Part shown: in pieces, positions 8,282-16,234 of the stretch
Layout of the letters: each line of letters begins with the position of its first letter
Numbering within the stretch: position 1 is the stretch's first letter
DNA from: HGM04593 sp045634085
Lineage (GTDB): Bacteria > Bacteroidota > Bacteroidia > Bacteroidales > Bacteroidaceae
Assembly (NCBI GenBank): GCA_045634085.1
Contig: JAZQZM010000015.1
Location: 1 to 64,000, forward strand
Reading direction: 5' to 3'
Length of the DNA: 64,000 nt
Made by a program: the position numbers and the translations under genes
The notes under the pieces: model-generated
What the model was told of the DNA's origin: nothing
Seen by the model: only the letters and a program-made list of their open reading frames with translations
The model's database searches: none

Positions 8282-9568
8282 ATGGAAAAGCAAGTACATG
8301 GAACATTGCATGGCAAGGTGACGCCACCGCCATCAAAATCTCAGGCTCATCGTCTGCTTATCTGTGCGGCTTTGGGCGCAGAACCATGTTCAATCGTGTG
8401 CAGCAGTGTAAATGATGATATCATGGCAACTATGCGTTGCCTCAATGCTCTTGGAGCAAAAATAACCTTTTCATCGGGCGTTTTCGATGTACAGCCGGTG
8501 AGTGTTGTCAAGGGAGGTACGCTTGATTGTGGCGAGAGTGGTTCAACACTCCGTTTCCTTATTTCAGTTGCTGCTGTTCTTGGCGCCGATGCTACCTTTA
8601 CAGGTGCTGGCAAGTTGCCTCAGCGTCCCATGGCGGCGCTGACCGACGTTCTTGCTGCTCATGGAATGGATTTCGAACGCCATGCTGCCGAAGAACTGCC
8701 TGTCACATGTCGCGGGACACTGCATGGCGGTAGATTCACTCTTCCTGGCAACATCTCATCACAGTATCTGACAGGTCTCCTTTTTGCACTGCCCTTGGCG
8801 GCCGTGGATAGTGAGATTGAGGTTGTCGGCGGGCTTACAAGTGCTTCTTACATTGACATGACTATAGACGCCCTGCATGTAGCCGGCATATCCGTTGAAC
8901 GCAGTGGCAATATTTTCAGGATAAAGGGCAATCAGCAGTACCGTATGCCGTCGCGCGTGGTTATCGAGGGTGACTGGTCTTCGGCTGCCTTCTGGGTAGT
9001 GGCCGGTGTAATAGGCAAATCGCCAGTGACTGTCTGTGGCATGAACAACGGGTCTCTACAGGGAGATAGTGCCATTATAGACCATCTGCGTGGCATGGGT
9101 GCTTTCATAACCATAGACAATGACTCTGTTGTTGCAATGCCGTCGCACCTGTTCGGCGCAGAACTTGACTGTATGGATACCCCCGACCTTGTGCCCGTTC
9201 TTTCTATTGCAGCAACTGTTGCTCAGGGAACAACCACTTTTACCAACGTTGGTCGCCTGCGCTTCAAGGAGAGTGACCGCCTTGCAGCAATGAAGAGTGT
9301 GCTTGAATCGTTCGGAATATCCTCAAGCATTGGTGAGGATACATTCACTGTCTATGGCGGTGAACCTGTTGCTGTTGCTCCTGTCGACAGTTTCGGCGAT
9401 CACCGTATAGCAATGTCGGCAGCAGTAATGTCGACAGTGGCACAGGGTGTCACAACAATAAAAGGCACAAATTGTGTCGCAAAATCATACCCATCTTTCT
9501 TTGATGGTTTTGCAGCACTTGGAGGAATTATTGAAGGTGAAAATGGAAAGGTGAAAAGTGAGAACTGA
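8282..9568 (+). CDS. aroA: 3-phosphoshikimate 1-carboxyvinyltransferase (EPSP synthase)
   Basis: Transfers enolpyruvate from PEP to shikimate 3-phosphate. The 428-residue protein has CGESGSTLRFL, RFKESDRLAAM and FGDHRIAMS, the conserved substrate-binding segments. The shikimate dehydrogenase and kinase genes are not in this operon, and aroQ lies 9 kb away. The last ~11 residues (GENGKVKSEN region) are encoded by a purine-rich stretch running past the stop codon (9533-9573). It resembles low-complexity repeats common in Bacteroidales intergenic DNA, so the C-terminus may have been extended by such a repeat. Confidence 0.94.
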   Translation: MEKQVHGTLHGKVTPPPSKSQAHRLLICAALGAEPCSIVCSSVNDDIMATMRCLNALGAKITFSSGVFDVQPVSVVKGGTLDCGESGSTLRFLISVAAVLGADATFTGAGKLPQRPMAALTDVLAAHGMDFERHAAEELPVTCRGTLHGGRFTLPGNISSQYLTGLLFALPLAAVDSEIEVVGGLTSASYIDMTIDALHVAGISVERSGNIFRIKGNQQYRMPSRVVIEGDWSSAAFWVVAGVIGKSPVTVCGMNNGSLQGDSAIIDHLRGMGAFITIDNDSVVAMPSHLFGAELDCMDTPDLVPVLSIAATVAQGTTTFTNVGRLRFKESDRLAAMKSVLESFGISSSIGEDTFTVYGGEPVAVAPVDSFGDHRIAMSAAVMSTVAQGVTTIKGTNCVAKSYPSFFDGFAALGGIIEGENGKVKSEN

Positions 9569-9622
9569 GAACTTATGTCGGTAAGTTTCTTTAGATAGAA
9601 CAAAATAAAAAACAACTATAAT

Positions 9623-10765
9623 ATGGACTTGGATAAACTACGTCAGGAAATTGATGAGATTGATACCCAGATGTGCGACCTTTTCGCACGTCGCATGCAG
9701 GTAGTCTCAGGTATCGGAAAATACAAAAAGGAGAACAATCTCCCCGTTTATCACCCTTCACGTGCACGCACAGTGCTGCAGAATGTGTCAAAGCGCCTAG
9801 GACCTGAGTTCGAGGGATATGGCCGTACACTCTATCGTACAATCTTCGACCTCAGTGAGTCATATGAGACACGCATGCTCTCCGAGGGTAGCGAGTTCTT
9901 CAACTATTTCAAGGATATTGCATCGGTTCCGCCGCAGCCCTTCCCTAAACGTGGCTCAGTTGCATGTGCAGGCTGTGAGGGTTCATATGCCCACCTTGCA
10001 TCGGAACGTCTTTTCGACCTTCCCGAAATCATGTACATGAGCAATTTTGAGGGTGTCTTCAAGGCTGTGAATAGTGGACTCTGCGAGTTTGGTGTACTGC
10101 CTATCGAGAACTCTATTGCCGGTTCGGTGAATGCCATCTATGACCTGCTTGCCGCATACAATGTGAATATCGTGCGTGGTGTGCGCCTTAAAGTCGACCA
10201 CGCAATCCTTGCAATGCCCGGAACAAAGCTCGAGGATATTCGTGAAATCTACTCTCATCAGCAGGCCATCAGCCAGTGTTCTGAATTCCTTTCAACACTC
10301 AAGAACGTGCGTGTGATTGCGTGCGAGAACACTGCCGAGGCTGCGCGCATGGTGGCTCAGAGTGGTGACCCCACAAAGGCATCCCTCTCATCACGTCTCT
10401 GTGCCGAACTTTATCAGATGCAGGTGCTCAAGTCTTCAATCCAGAACCGCGACAACAACTACACCCGTTTCATCTGCATTGCCAAAGAGCCCAAAATCTA
10501 TTCGGGTGCCGACCGTTCCAGCGTTATGATTAACATCCCTAACCGCCCCGGTACTCTTTTCCGCATAATGTCCCGTTTTAATGCAACCGGTGTGAACCTT
10601 GTAAAACTCGAAAGCCGTCAGATTCCCGAACGCGAGTTCGAATACCGTTTCTATTTTGACATTGAGGCCTCCGTATACAGCGATGAGTTCCTATCCCTCA
10701 TGTGTGAGCTTCATGAGTGTGGTGAGCAGTTCAGGTATTTTGGGACATATGCTGAAATAATATAA
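9623..10765 (+). CDS. pheA: Bifunctional chorismate mutase / prephenate dehydratase
   Basis: Makes phenylpyruvate from chorismate. Of 380 residues, ~1-90 form an AroQ-type chorismate mutase (MDLDKLRQEIDEIDTQM with the catalytic Arg/Lys helix). Residues ~110-290 form prephenate dehydratase (GCEGSYAHLAS, LPIENSIAGSVNAIYDLL, and NNYTRFICI with the essential Thr). Residues ~300-380 are an ACT domain with RPGTLF and LESRQIP, equivalents of the GALV and ESRP phenylalanine-binding motifs, so feedback inhibition by phenylalanine is likely. It closes the operon, 54 bp after aroA. Confidence 0.94.
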   Translation: MDLDKLRQEIDEIDTQMCDLFARRMQVVSGIGKYKKENNLPVYHPSRARTVLQNVSKRLGPEFEGYGRTLYRTIFDLSESYETRMLSEGSEFFNYFKDIASVPPQPFPKRGSVACAGCEGSYAHLASERLFDLPEIMYMSNFEGVFKAVNSGLCEFGVLPIENSIAGSVNAIYDLLAAYNVNIVRGVRLKVDHAILAMPGTKLEDIREIYSHQQAISQCSEFLSTLKNVRVIACENTAEAARMVAQSGDPTKASLSSRLCAELYQMQVLKSSIQNRDNNYTRFICIAKEPKIYSGADRSSVMINIPNRPGTLFRIMSRFNATGVNLVKLESRQIPEREFEYRFYFDIEASVYSDEFLSLMCELHECGEQFRYFGTYAEII

Positions 10766-10880
10766 TTATTATCTAAATTGGCGATGGCTGTGTTACGCTA
10801 TGTTTTGAAAAAGGTCATTTAGGTCTACTAAACTCCCTTTTTCAAAACCGTCGCAAGCCTTGCCCTCCCCAATTTATATT
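10766..10880. repeat. Palindromic intergenic repeat, unit 1
   Basis: Begins directly after the pheA stop with TTATTATCTAAA (10766-10777). Inner inverted arms GTTTTGAAAAAGG (10802-10814) and CCTTTTTCAAAAC (10836-10848) enclose a core at 10815-10836. Outer arms AAATTGG (10775-10781) and CCAATTT (10869-10875) also pair. The core matches unit 2 in 19 of 22 positions. Confidence 0.75.
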
Positions 10881-10905
10881 AATAATTATGCAGTTGTGCT
10901 TAAAA

Positions 10906-11028
10906 GTGCGATAACTGTGTTGTTGTGGCTGTTGCGTAATCCTCATTTACGTTTAGTAAACTCCGGTTTCTTAACAGCCACACGCCTTATACTCACCGTT
11001 TTATGCTAACAATTTCTAATTTATCGCA
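10906..11028. repeat. Palindromic intergenic repeat, unit 2
   Basis: Starts with GTGCGATAACTGTGTTG, matching the head of unit 1. Outer arms TGCGATAA (10907-10914) and TTATCGCA (11021-11028) and inner arms GTGGCTGTT (10925-10933) and AACAGCCAC (10973-10981) are perfect. The core 10943-10964 (TCATTTACGT... TAAACTCC) is shared with unit 1, while the stems differ. Only the core and head are conserved. Confidence 0.75.
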
Positions 11029-11044
11029 TTTTACTCCAATCTTG

Positions 11045-11095
11045 TTATTATCTAAAATTCAGTATTGGAATTTTGGCGATAACTGCTTTGCTTTT
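11045..11095. repeat. Palindromic intergenic repeat, unit 3 (truncated)
   Basis: Repeats the exact 12-mer TTATTATCTAAA of unit 1 (11045-11056) and the head GGCGATAACTG (11075-11085), but lacks the core and closing arms. Probably a deleted copy. Confidence 0.55.
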
Positions 11096-11101
11096 GATTA
11101 T

Positions 11102-11130
11102 GTGGACAGGATTTTCCTGTCCACTTTTTT
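11102..11130 (+). terminator. Terminator of the aromatic operon (rightward)
   Basis: GTGGACAGG, loop ATTTT, CCTGTCCAC (11102-11124), then six T. The T run follows only on the plus strand, so it ends rightward transcription from pheA, some 330 bp after its stop and beyond the repeats. The 372-base gap 10766-11137 holds nothing else I can identify. Confidence 0.75.
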
Positions 11131-11137
11131 ATTATTG

Positions 11138-13330
11138 TTATGCGTAGCTGTGCATACCTCCAAGCAGGAAATTGACACCGAAGTAGGTTATAAGCACCGT
11201 CAGGAATGCTACAATGCAGTATATGTGGAAGAACATGGGGCGGCGCATTGCCTTTATTGAACCGCCGTGCAGCGTGGCGCTGTAGACAAGCATTGTGATG
11301 AGTGCCCACACCTCCTTGGGGTCCCAGCCCCAGTAGCGCCCCCATGATATATTTGCCCACACTGCACCGATGAATATTCCGGCAGTGAGCAGGAACACGG
11401 CGGGGTAGAGCATGAGGGTGCTTGTCCGTTGCAGTGCGGCAATCTCCTCTTCTCTATTCTTGCAGGTTATCTTCATTATCACTGCTGCAATGCTGTTGAG
11501 CATGGTGAATGCCAATAGAGTGTATGCTATCATTATCACCAGTACGTGTATGCACAGTAGCGGTGACTGAAGTACAGGCATCAGCGGGGTAATCTGCGGT
11601 GTAGCCTCGCCCATGGTGGCGACTAACAGCGTGAGGCCGCATACAATGTAACCGAATGGCAACATCATCCTTGTTTTGCCAAAAAGGGTTGTACCCAGTA
11701 TACTGCACCATGCCATGAATGTCATTGTCTCATGACCGTTTGACAGCGGAACATGTCCGCTAATGTGCCAGCGCAGGAGTATCTGCAATGTCAGGTATGT
11801 AACAATACCCCATGCAACGGTTTTCAGTATAATGGTGGCAACACGCTTTGCCTTACTCTCTTTTGTATGCACGCACATTATGAAAAAGAGTACAATACCT
11901 ATTGTGAGGCATGCCATTGCAAGCTGGCGGTTGCCGTTTGTGCTGTTGTACAGTTTTTCGGCCTTGAATGTGGCCTCCGAAGGAATGCTCATGTCGCCTT
12001 CCTTTATTTGGTATTTTCTTATTTTTGCTGTTATTGCCTTTACGCCTTCATAGTCGTGCATTGCGACCTTCTCGGCAACAAGGTTCATGCTCTTGCCAAT
12101 GAACAGTTGTTTTTCATGTGGAATGTCGGAAGGTAGCGTGTCGGCAAATGAATGCCATATTACTTCTCCTGTTGCAGGGTCGGTGTGTGGGAAGATTTTC
12201 AACAAAGTTCCCGTGCATAGCATACTGATAATGCTGAATTTCTCGTTGGCCGAAGCAAAATTCTTTATTTCCGGATTATTCCCTTTGCGCAGGACTGTTT
12301 CCAATTTATAACCGTTGCGGTTTGTGAAATCGGTCAGTGCGGCATAGTTGCCTATTATGCCAAGCGCACTCTTCGTCTCTTTACCCTTAATCTTTATCAT
12401 GGGCTCGCTTTTCCACTCATCGTAGTAAAAGAACCAGCCGCAGAGGACCTGTTCGGCCGTGTACCCCTTGTAACTCTTTTTGCCATATACCTTTGCGGTA
12501 AAGTCAAGGGCGAGTGTCTGCAAGGGGCATATGCGGCCGTTGTAGTGTACATGAATGTCGCAGAATATCTCTGCAACATCCCGGGGCAGTGTCTGTGGCA
12601 CTCCATGGGCATTGGCTGTTGACGCCGCTATCATCAGCAACGCGGCGCCACCCCTGCGCAATGCAGCGCGGAAGCGGTTGCCCGGCTGCATAAAGAAGAG
12701 CAGCATTGACAGCAGCAGGAGTGCATAGCCTGCATATGTAATCCCTATTCCCCACGGGTCGTGTGACACGATAAGGAATGTGCCTTTCTCATCGTTGTCG
12801 TAGCCCGATTGGTAAAAACGGTATCCTCGGTGCTTGAATATGTTGTTCATGGATACTGTTCCCTCAATTCGCCCATTGTCATATATTACAATGGTGCTCA
12901 CGAAGTCCATGGGCGTCTGTGTGCCGGCATACCGTGTTACTTCAAAATCATGAAGTGAAATGCTGAAGGGGAACTTTTCTATACTGCCGTTGTCAAGTAC
13001 ATACTGGTTGGTGTATTCACCCACCCGCAGGTGTGTCTGTCCCTGCCTGCCTGTGGTGTGCGTCACGAGTGCACCTATGAGGATGACAGCAAAGGCAAGG
13101 TGCAGGCATAGTGTAACCGGTTGCTTGTGCAGTTTGCGCTGTAGGATATAAACAATGGCAGAGAGTGCTGCAACTGTCCATAGTGCAATCATCCAGTGGG
13201 CACGGTAGATATTCTCTAATGCATATTCTGTGCCATACAGTTTCTCCATTATGGTTGCCACCATAAGAATGGTTGTTATCAGGGCAAAAAGACCGAACGA
13301 AAGGTATTTGAACAGTTTTTCTCGTCTCAT
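11138..13330 (-). CDS. ccsBA: Fused cytochrome c biogenesis protein CcsBA (ResB/ResC type)
   Basis: Exports haem and attaches it to periplasmic apocytochromes c (System II). The ATG at 13330 gives 730 residues; an upstream TTG at 13408 would run into the preceding terminator. The N-terminal third is ResB-like, with membrane segments near residues 10-30, 40-60, 70-95 and ~205-225. A soluble domain follows, then the CcsA part with several more membrane helices, ending in the haem-handling WGRYWGWDPKEVWAL motif ~65 residues from the C-terminus. It follows a di-haem protein gene that needs haem attachment, separated by a terminator hairpin. Confidence 0.9.
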   Translation of the reverse strand: MRREKLFKYLSFGLFALITTILMVATIMEKLYGTEYALENIYRAHWMIALWTVAALSAIVYILQRKLHKQPVTLCLHLAFAVILIGALVTHTTGRQGQTHLRVGEYTNQYVLDNGSIEKFPFSISLHDFEVTRYAGTQTPMDFVSTIVIYDNGRIEGTVSMNNIFKHRGYRFYQSGYDNDEKGTFLIVSHDPWGIGITYAGYALLLLSMLLFFMQPGNRFRAALRRGGAALLMIAASTANAHGVPQTLPRDVAEIFCDIHVHYNGRICPLQTLALDFTAKVYGKKSYKGYTAEQVLCGWFFYYDEWKSEPMIKIKGKETKSALGIIGNYAALTDFTNRNGYKLETVLRKGNNPEIKNFASANEKFSIISMLCTGTLLKIFPHTDPATGEVIWHSFADTLPSDIPHEKQLFIGKSMNLVAEKVAMHDYEGVKAITAKIRKYQIKEGDMSIPSEATFKAEKLYNSTNGNRQLAMACLTIGIVLFFIMCVHTKESKAKRVATIILKTVAWGIVTYLTLQILLRWHISGHVPLSNGHETMTFMAWCSILGTTLFGKTRMMLPFGYIVCGLTLLVATMGEATPQITPLMPVLQSPLLCIHVLVIMIAYTLLAFTMLNSIAAVIMKITCKNREEEIAALQRTSTLMLYPAVFLLTAGIFIGAVWANISWGRYWGWDPKEVWALITMLVYSATLHGGSIKAMRRPMFFHIYCIVAFLTVLITYFGVNFLLGGMHSYA

Positions 13331-13351
13331 TGTATGAAAGGGATAAAGGGA

Positions 13352-13385
13352 TAAAAAATCTTTGGTCCCGCACGGGACCAAAGAT
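13352..13385 (-). terminator. Terminator or attenuator between di-haem gene and ccsBA
   Basis: ATCTTTGGTCCCG (13358-13370) and CGGGACCAAAGAT (13373-13385) form a perfect 13-bp stem. Read on the minus strand it is followed by six T. It sits 10 bp after the upstream stop and ~22 bp before the ccsBA ATG, so ccsBA is expressed by read-through or from a promoter I cannot see. Confidence 0.8.
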
Positions 13386-13394
13386 AATAATATT

Positions 13395-15038
13395 TTAGAT
13401 AGAGTCAATGAACTTCACTATAGCATCGCGCTCGTCTTTTGTGAGGTTACGGAAATTCTCAACAGTGAAACGCGCGTCACTCTTCGCATTGCCGTGCCAC
13501 ATGATAGCCTCCATTGTAGTGCGCGCGCGGCAGTCGTGCAGTCGGTCGGCTGTAGGCGAACCTGTACACTTCTGGTGAAGTCCGCGGCCCCATAGTGGAG
13601 TGGTGCGGCACCAACCGGTGCGTATGTCATTCTCCATGTGTAGCTTGTGCTGTACCATGTCTGTGTATGGCCATATCTTCTGGTGGGGGTAGCGTGGCAG
13701 TTCATCTCCGCCATCGGCAAAGAAACGTGCAGGGTCTCTCAGGTTGTCCTCGCCTGTTGTCCACGATGGGCGGTGGCAATATGTGCAGCCGATTTTCTCG
13801 AAGAGATTACGTCCTTTCTGCACATCCTCATCGTGTACATTACGTGCGGCAGGCACTGCAAGTCCGCGATGCCATACCATAAGGTCGGTGTACTCCTCAT
13901 CGCTTACCTCTACGGGCAGGTTCTTTGATGTCAGATAGGCGTATATGCGTTCCTCTATTGTACCCTCCCAAAACTCGGGGTATTTCTTATCGGGGTCAAT
14001 GCCGGCAATATATTTCTCGAAGCCTGCCTGAACCTCGGGGTCCTTTGATGAGTAGAGTGCGTATGTTCCGGCAGCATCAAGATAGTGCATGCGGCGGTCG
14101 CTGCGTGTGGCGTTGGTGATGTTCCAGAATGCGTTTGCTCCGGCTCCGTCCTGCAACGGGCCACGGCTCATGGCGTATGTATAACGGCGTATGTATTTTG
14201 TGCCGTCACCGCCCTGTGCTGTGTTTGCATAGAAGCTCTTCCACTGTCCGTTCTCAAAATAGGCAGTGTTCAGTCCGTTCTGCATCAATCCCTCCTCTTC
14301 CTGCTTTTTCCATTCGGCGGTGATGTCATCATCGCTTATGGCATCGAGCAGTCCTGTACCGTAGATACCGATAGTCGACTCGAGTTTGACGCCATAGTTG
14401 CCCAGCTGGTCATATCCCTGGTTATATACATAAATGGCATCCTCGGGCATGTTAACTTCGGGATATTGGAGCTCGTATGTCTCGCCGTCGGGGAACTTGT
14501 TACCCCATTCATCGGTATAATCTTTCCACTCGACAGTAATCTTGCTCTCATCGACAGGTGCCTTGAATGGTGCGACAGCATGGCTCTGAGGCATTCCTGC
14601 AAGCCAGGGCACGTAACCCTCAGTATCCTTGTTATACACGACAAGCAGGTTACCGTTGCCAATCTCGTTGGTATTGAATGTTCCGGCCTCAATACGTTTG
14701 CCGTGTCCGTAGCCCGGGTGGCAGTGAAGACACGATGTACGTATGTATACAGGGCCCAGACCGTGGCGCACACCGCTGTTGTTGCTCATGAACGGCTTCT
14801 CAAAGAGTGCTTCGCCGTTTTTGAATGACTGGTACATCCCGCCCTCCTCGACAGACACTGTTGGCTGCTCAAAGGCGTTGAATGTAGCAAGATGGGTGGT
14901 TCCAAGCTCTCCGCCGGTGTAGTACCACTCGGGGAGCTTTGCTTCGGGTTCTGGTGCAGGCTTGCTGTTGTCATCATCGCTACATGAGACAACGCCCAGA
15001 CCTAAAAGTGCAAAAAGCAAAAGAGTATTCTTTTTCAT
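13395..15038 (-). CDS. Di-haem oxidoreductase lipoprotein (DHOR / thiol oxidoreductase-like)
   Basis: A 547-residue c-type cytochrome-like protein with two haem-attachment motifs, CLHCH (103-107) and CTYCH (418-422), as in the DHOR family that accompanies imelysin in iron-uptake loci. The lipobox cysteine is residue 19. The following SDDD matches the Bacteroidetes lipoprotein export signal, so surface exposure is likely. The ATG at 15038 is chosen over a TTG two codons upstream; it lies 2 bp after the imelysin stop. Redox partner and substrate are unknown; a ferric-reduction role is inferred from context. Confidence 0.85.
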   Translation of the reverse strand: MKKNTLLLFALLGLGVVSCSDDDNSKPAPEPEAKLPEWYYTGGELGTTHLATFNAFEQPTVSVEEGGMYQSFKNGEALFEKPFMSNNSGVRHGLGPVYIRTSCLHCHPGYGHGKRIEAGTFNTNEIGNGNLLVVYNKDTEGYVPWLAGMPQSHAVAPFKAPVDESKITVEWKDYTDEWGNKFPDGETYELQYPEVNMPEDAIYVYNQGYDQLGNYGVKLESTIGIYGTGLLDAISDDDITAEWKKQEEEGLMQNGLNTAYFENGQWKSFYANTAQGGDGTKYIRRYTYAMSRGPLQDGAGANAFWNITNATRSDRRMHYLDAAGTYALYSSKDPEVQAGFEKYIAGIDPDKKYPEFWEGTIEERIYAYLTSKNLPVEVSDEEYTDLMVWHRGLAVPAARNVHDEDVQKGRNLFEKIGCTYCHRPSWTTGEDNLRDPARFFADGGDELPRYPHQKIWPYTDMVQHKLHMENDIRTGWCRTTPLWGRGLHQKCTGSPTADRLHDCRARTTMEAIMWHGNAKSDARFTVENFRNLTKDERDAIVKFIDSI

Positions 15039-15040
15039 AA

Positions 15041-16222
15041 TCAATATTTTGACAATGCAGTCATCACCTCCTCAAGTGTGTCGACAAGGTCTGTTCCGAC
15101 TGCTGTTACTGATGCATCAGCCTCAGGGCCTGTTGCGCTCTTTGCGAATGGCTCAGGAATTTTCTTGATGAGTACGATGCACTCCTCAATCTGTGCCTTT
15201 ACTTTTGTGTCGAGTGCTGGATTAACGCTCTTTATGTAGTCGCTTATTGACGCGTCGCCGGCATTGCTGCCCTGATAAGCGTTACGTATGCTTATTATGT
15301 TGCCTACAAAGTCATTGATTGAGTTGAGGCTGTATGGCGACTCTATGTAGTTCTTGTCATCCTCGGAACTGCCGTTGGCCGGGCGGCCGATTTTTGTGTT
15401 TCCTACCTCATCGGCAATGTCGATGCAGCCCTGTACAAGGTCCTCGGCTGCCTCCTGATAAGTTTTGTATAGACTACCGCCCTCGCCGGCATTCTTCATG
15501 CTCCAACCGTAGTTGATTGAAGGCTCAAGCTCAGCCTCGGCAAGGATATCCTGTTTCTCAACGCTTACATTCTCCATTCCTGCCCAAGAAGCTTCAAGGC
15601 GTATGCACTGGTTACGTAGGTCCTCGGCTACGGTACACAAATACACGAGCTCCTCTTTTGTGTAGTTTGTGTTGTGAGGGAGAGATGCGTTGCCGTCATC
15701 GCTCAGCTCAAAGAGCATGTACTCTACAGCATGGAAACCGAGCAGACCATATCCTGCATTGTTGTCGATAGTCCAGCCCTTGCCGTTACGAAGGTCGACA
15801 AGCAGTTCCTCCATCGCATTCTTGTCAAGTGGCCATGAGTCGATGTGCGGGTCAATGTTATAGTCGGCTGCGGCACCGTAGAGGAATGCCTCACTCTTTT
15901 CCCAATAGTCGCGGCACAGGTTCCAGTAGTTGCCGGCAGCCTTTACGTGCTCTGTTGCGAGTGTGCCGTTGTCAAAAGCCTCGGCAATGGCATTGCAGGC
16001 ATCGGACATAAGTATGGCATTGTCGGCCATTCCCTTGTAGGTGGGGACAATGGTGTTGTCAACGTATGGCACGATGGCTGCCTTGAATGTCTTCTCTTTC
16101 TGGCTCAGCTCATTGCCCTGGCCGTTGTTGTCGTCATCGTCGCTGCAGGCTGTGATACCTATCATGAGTGTCGCTGCAAGCGCAATGTTCAAAAGTTTCT
16201 TGAAATCCATAGTGTTATTCAT
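15041..16222 (-). CDS. Imelysin (M75-like) lipoprotein, iron uptake
   Basis: Imelysins (ICMP, IrpA, EfeO-like) are helical iron-regulated proteins, not active peptidases. This 393-residue copy has the family's GxHxxE motif as GFHAVE (162-167) and the DPHIDSWPLD segment before it. The lipid-carrying Cys26 is followed by SDDDD, a surface-export signal. ATGs at 16222 and 16210 are both possible. It is the second gene of the leftward locus, 12 bp after the porin and 2 bp before the di-haem gene. A role in capturing iron at the surface is inferred. Confidence 0.88.
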   Translation of the reverse strand: MNNTMDFKKLLNIALAATLMIGITACSDDDDNNGQGNELSQKEKTFKAAIVPYVDNTIVPTYKGMADNAILMSDACNAIAEAFDNGTLATEHVKAAGNYWNLCRDYWEKSEAFLYGAAADYNIDPHIDSWPLDKNAMEELLVDLRNGKGWTIDNNAGYGLLGFHAVEYMLFELSDDGNASLPHNTNYTKEELVYLCTVAEDLRNQCIRLEASWAGMENVSVEKQDILAEAELEPSINYGWSMKNAGEGGSLYKTYQEAAEDLVQGCIDIADEVGNTKIGRPANGSSEDDKNYIESPYSLNSINDFVGNIISIRNAYQGSNAGDASISDYIKSVNPALDTKVKAQIEECIVLIKKIPEPFAKSATGPEADASVTAVGTDLVDTLEEVMTALSKY

Positions 16223-16234
16223 TTATTTGTTTCA

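Noticed and set aside
10766..11095. Integron attC sites or a CRISPR array
   Set aside because: No integrase or cas gene, no regular spacing; only two full units with different stems.
11003..11260. 85-codon plus-strand frame after the palindromic repeats
   Set aside because: Runs through the repeat, the terminator and the end of ccsBA; no coding signature.
14085..14828. 247-codon plus-strand frame inside the di-haem oxidoreductase gene
   Set aside because: Antisense shadow; the minus-strand frame carries both haem motifs and a lipoprotein signal.
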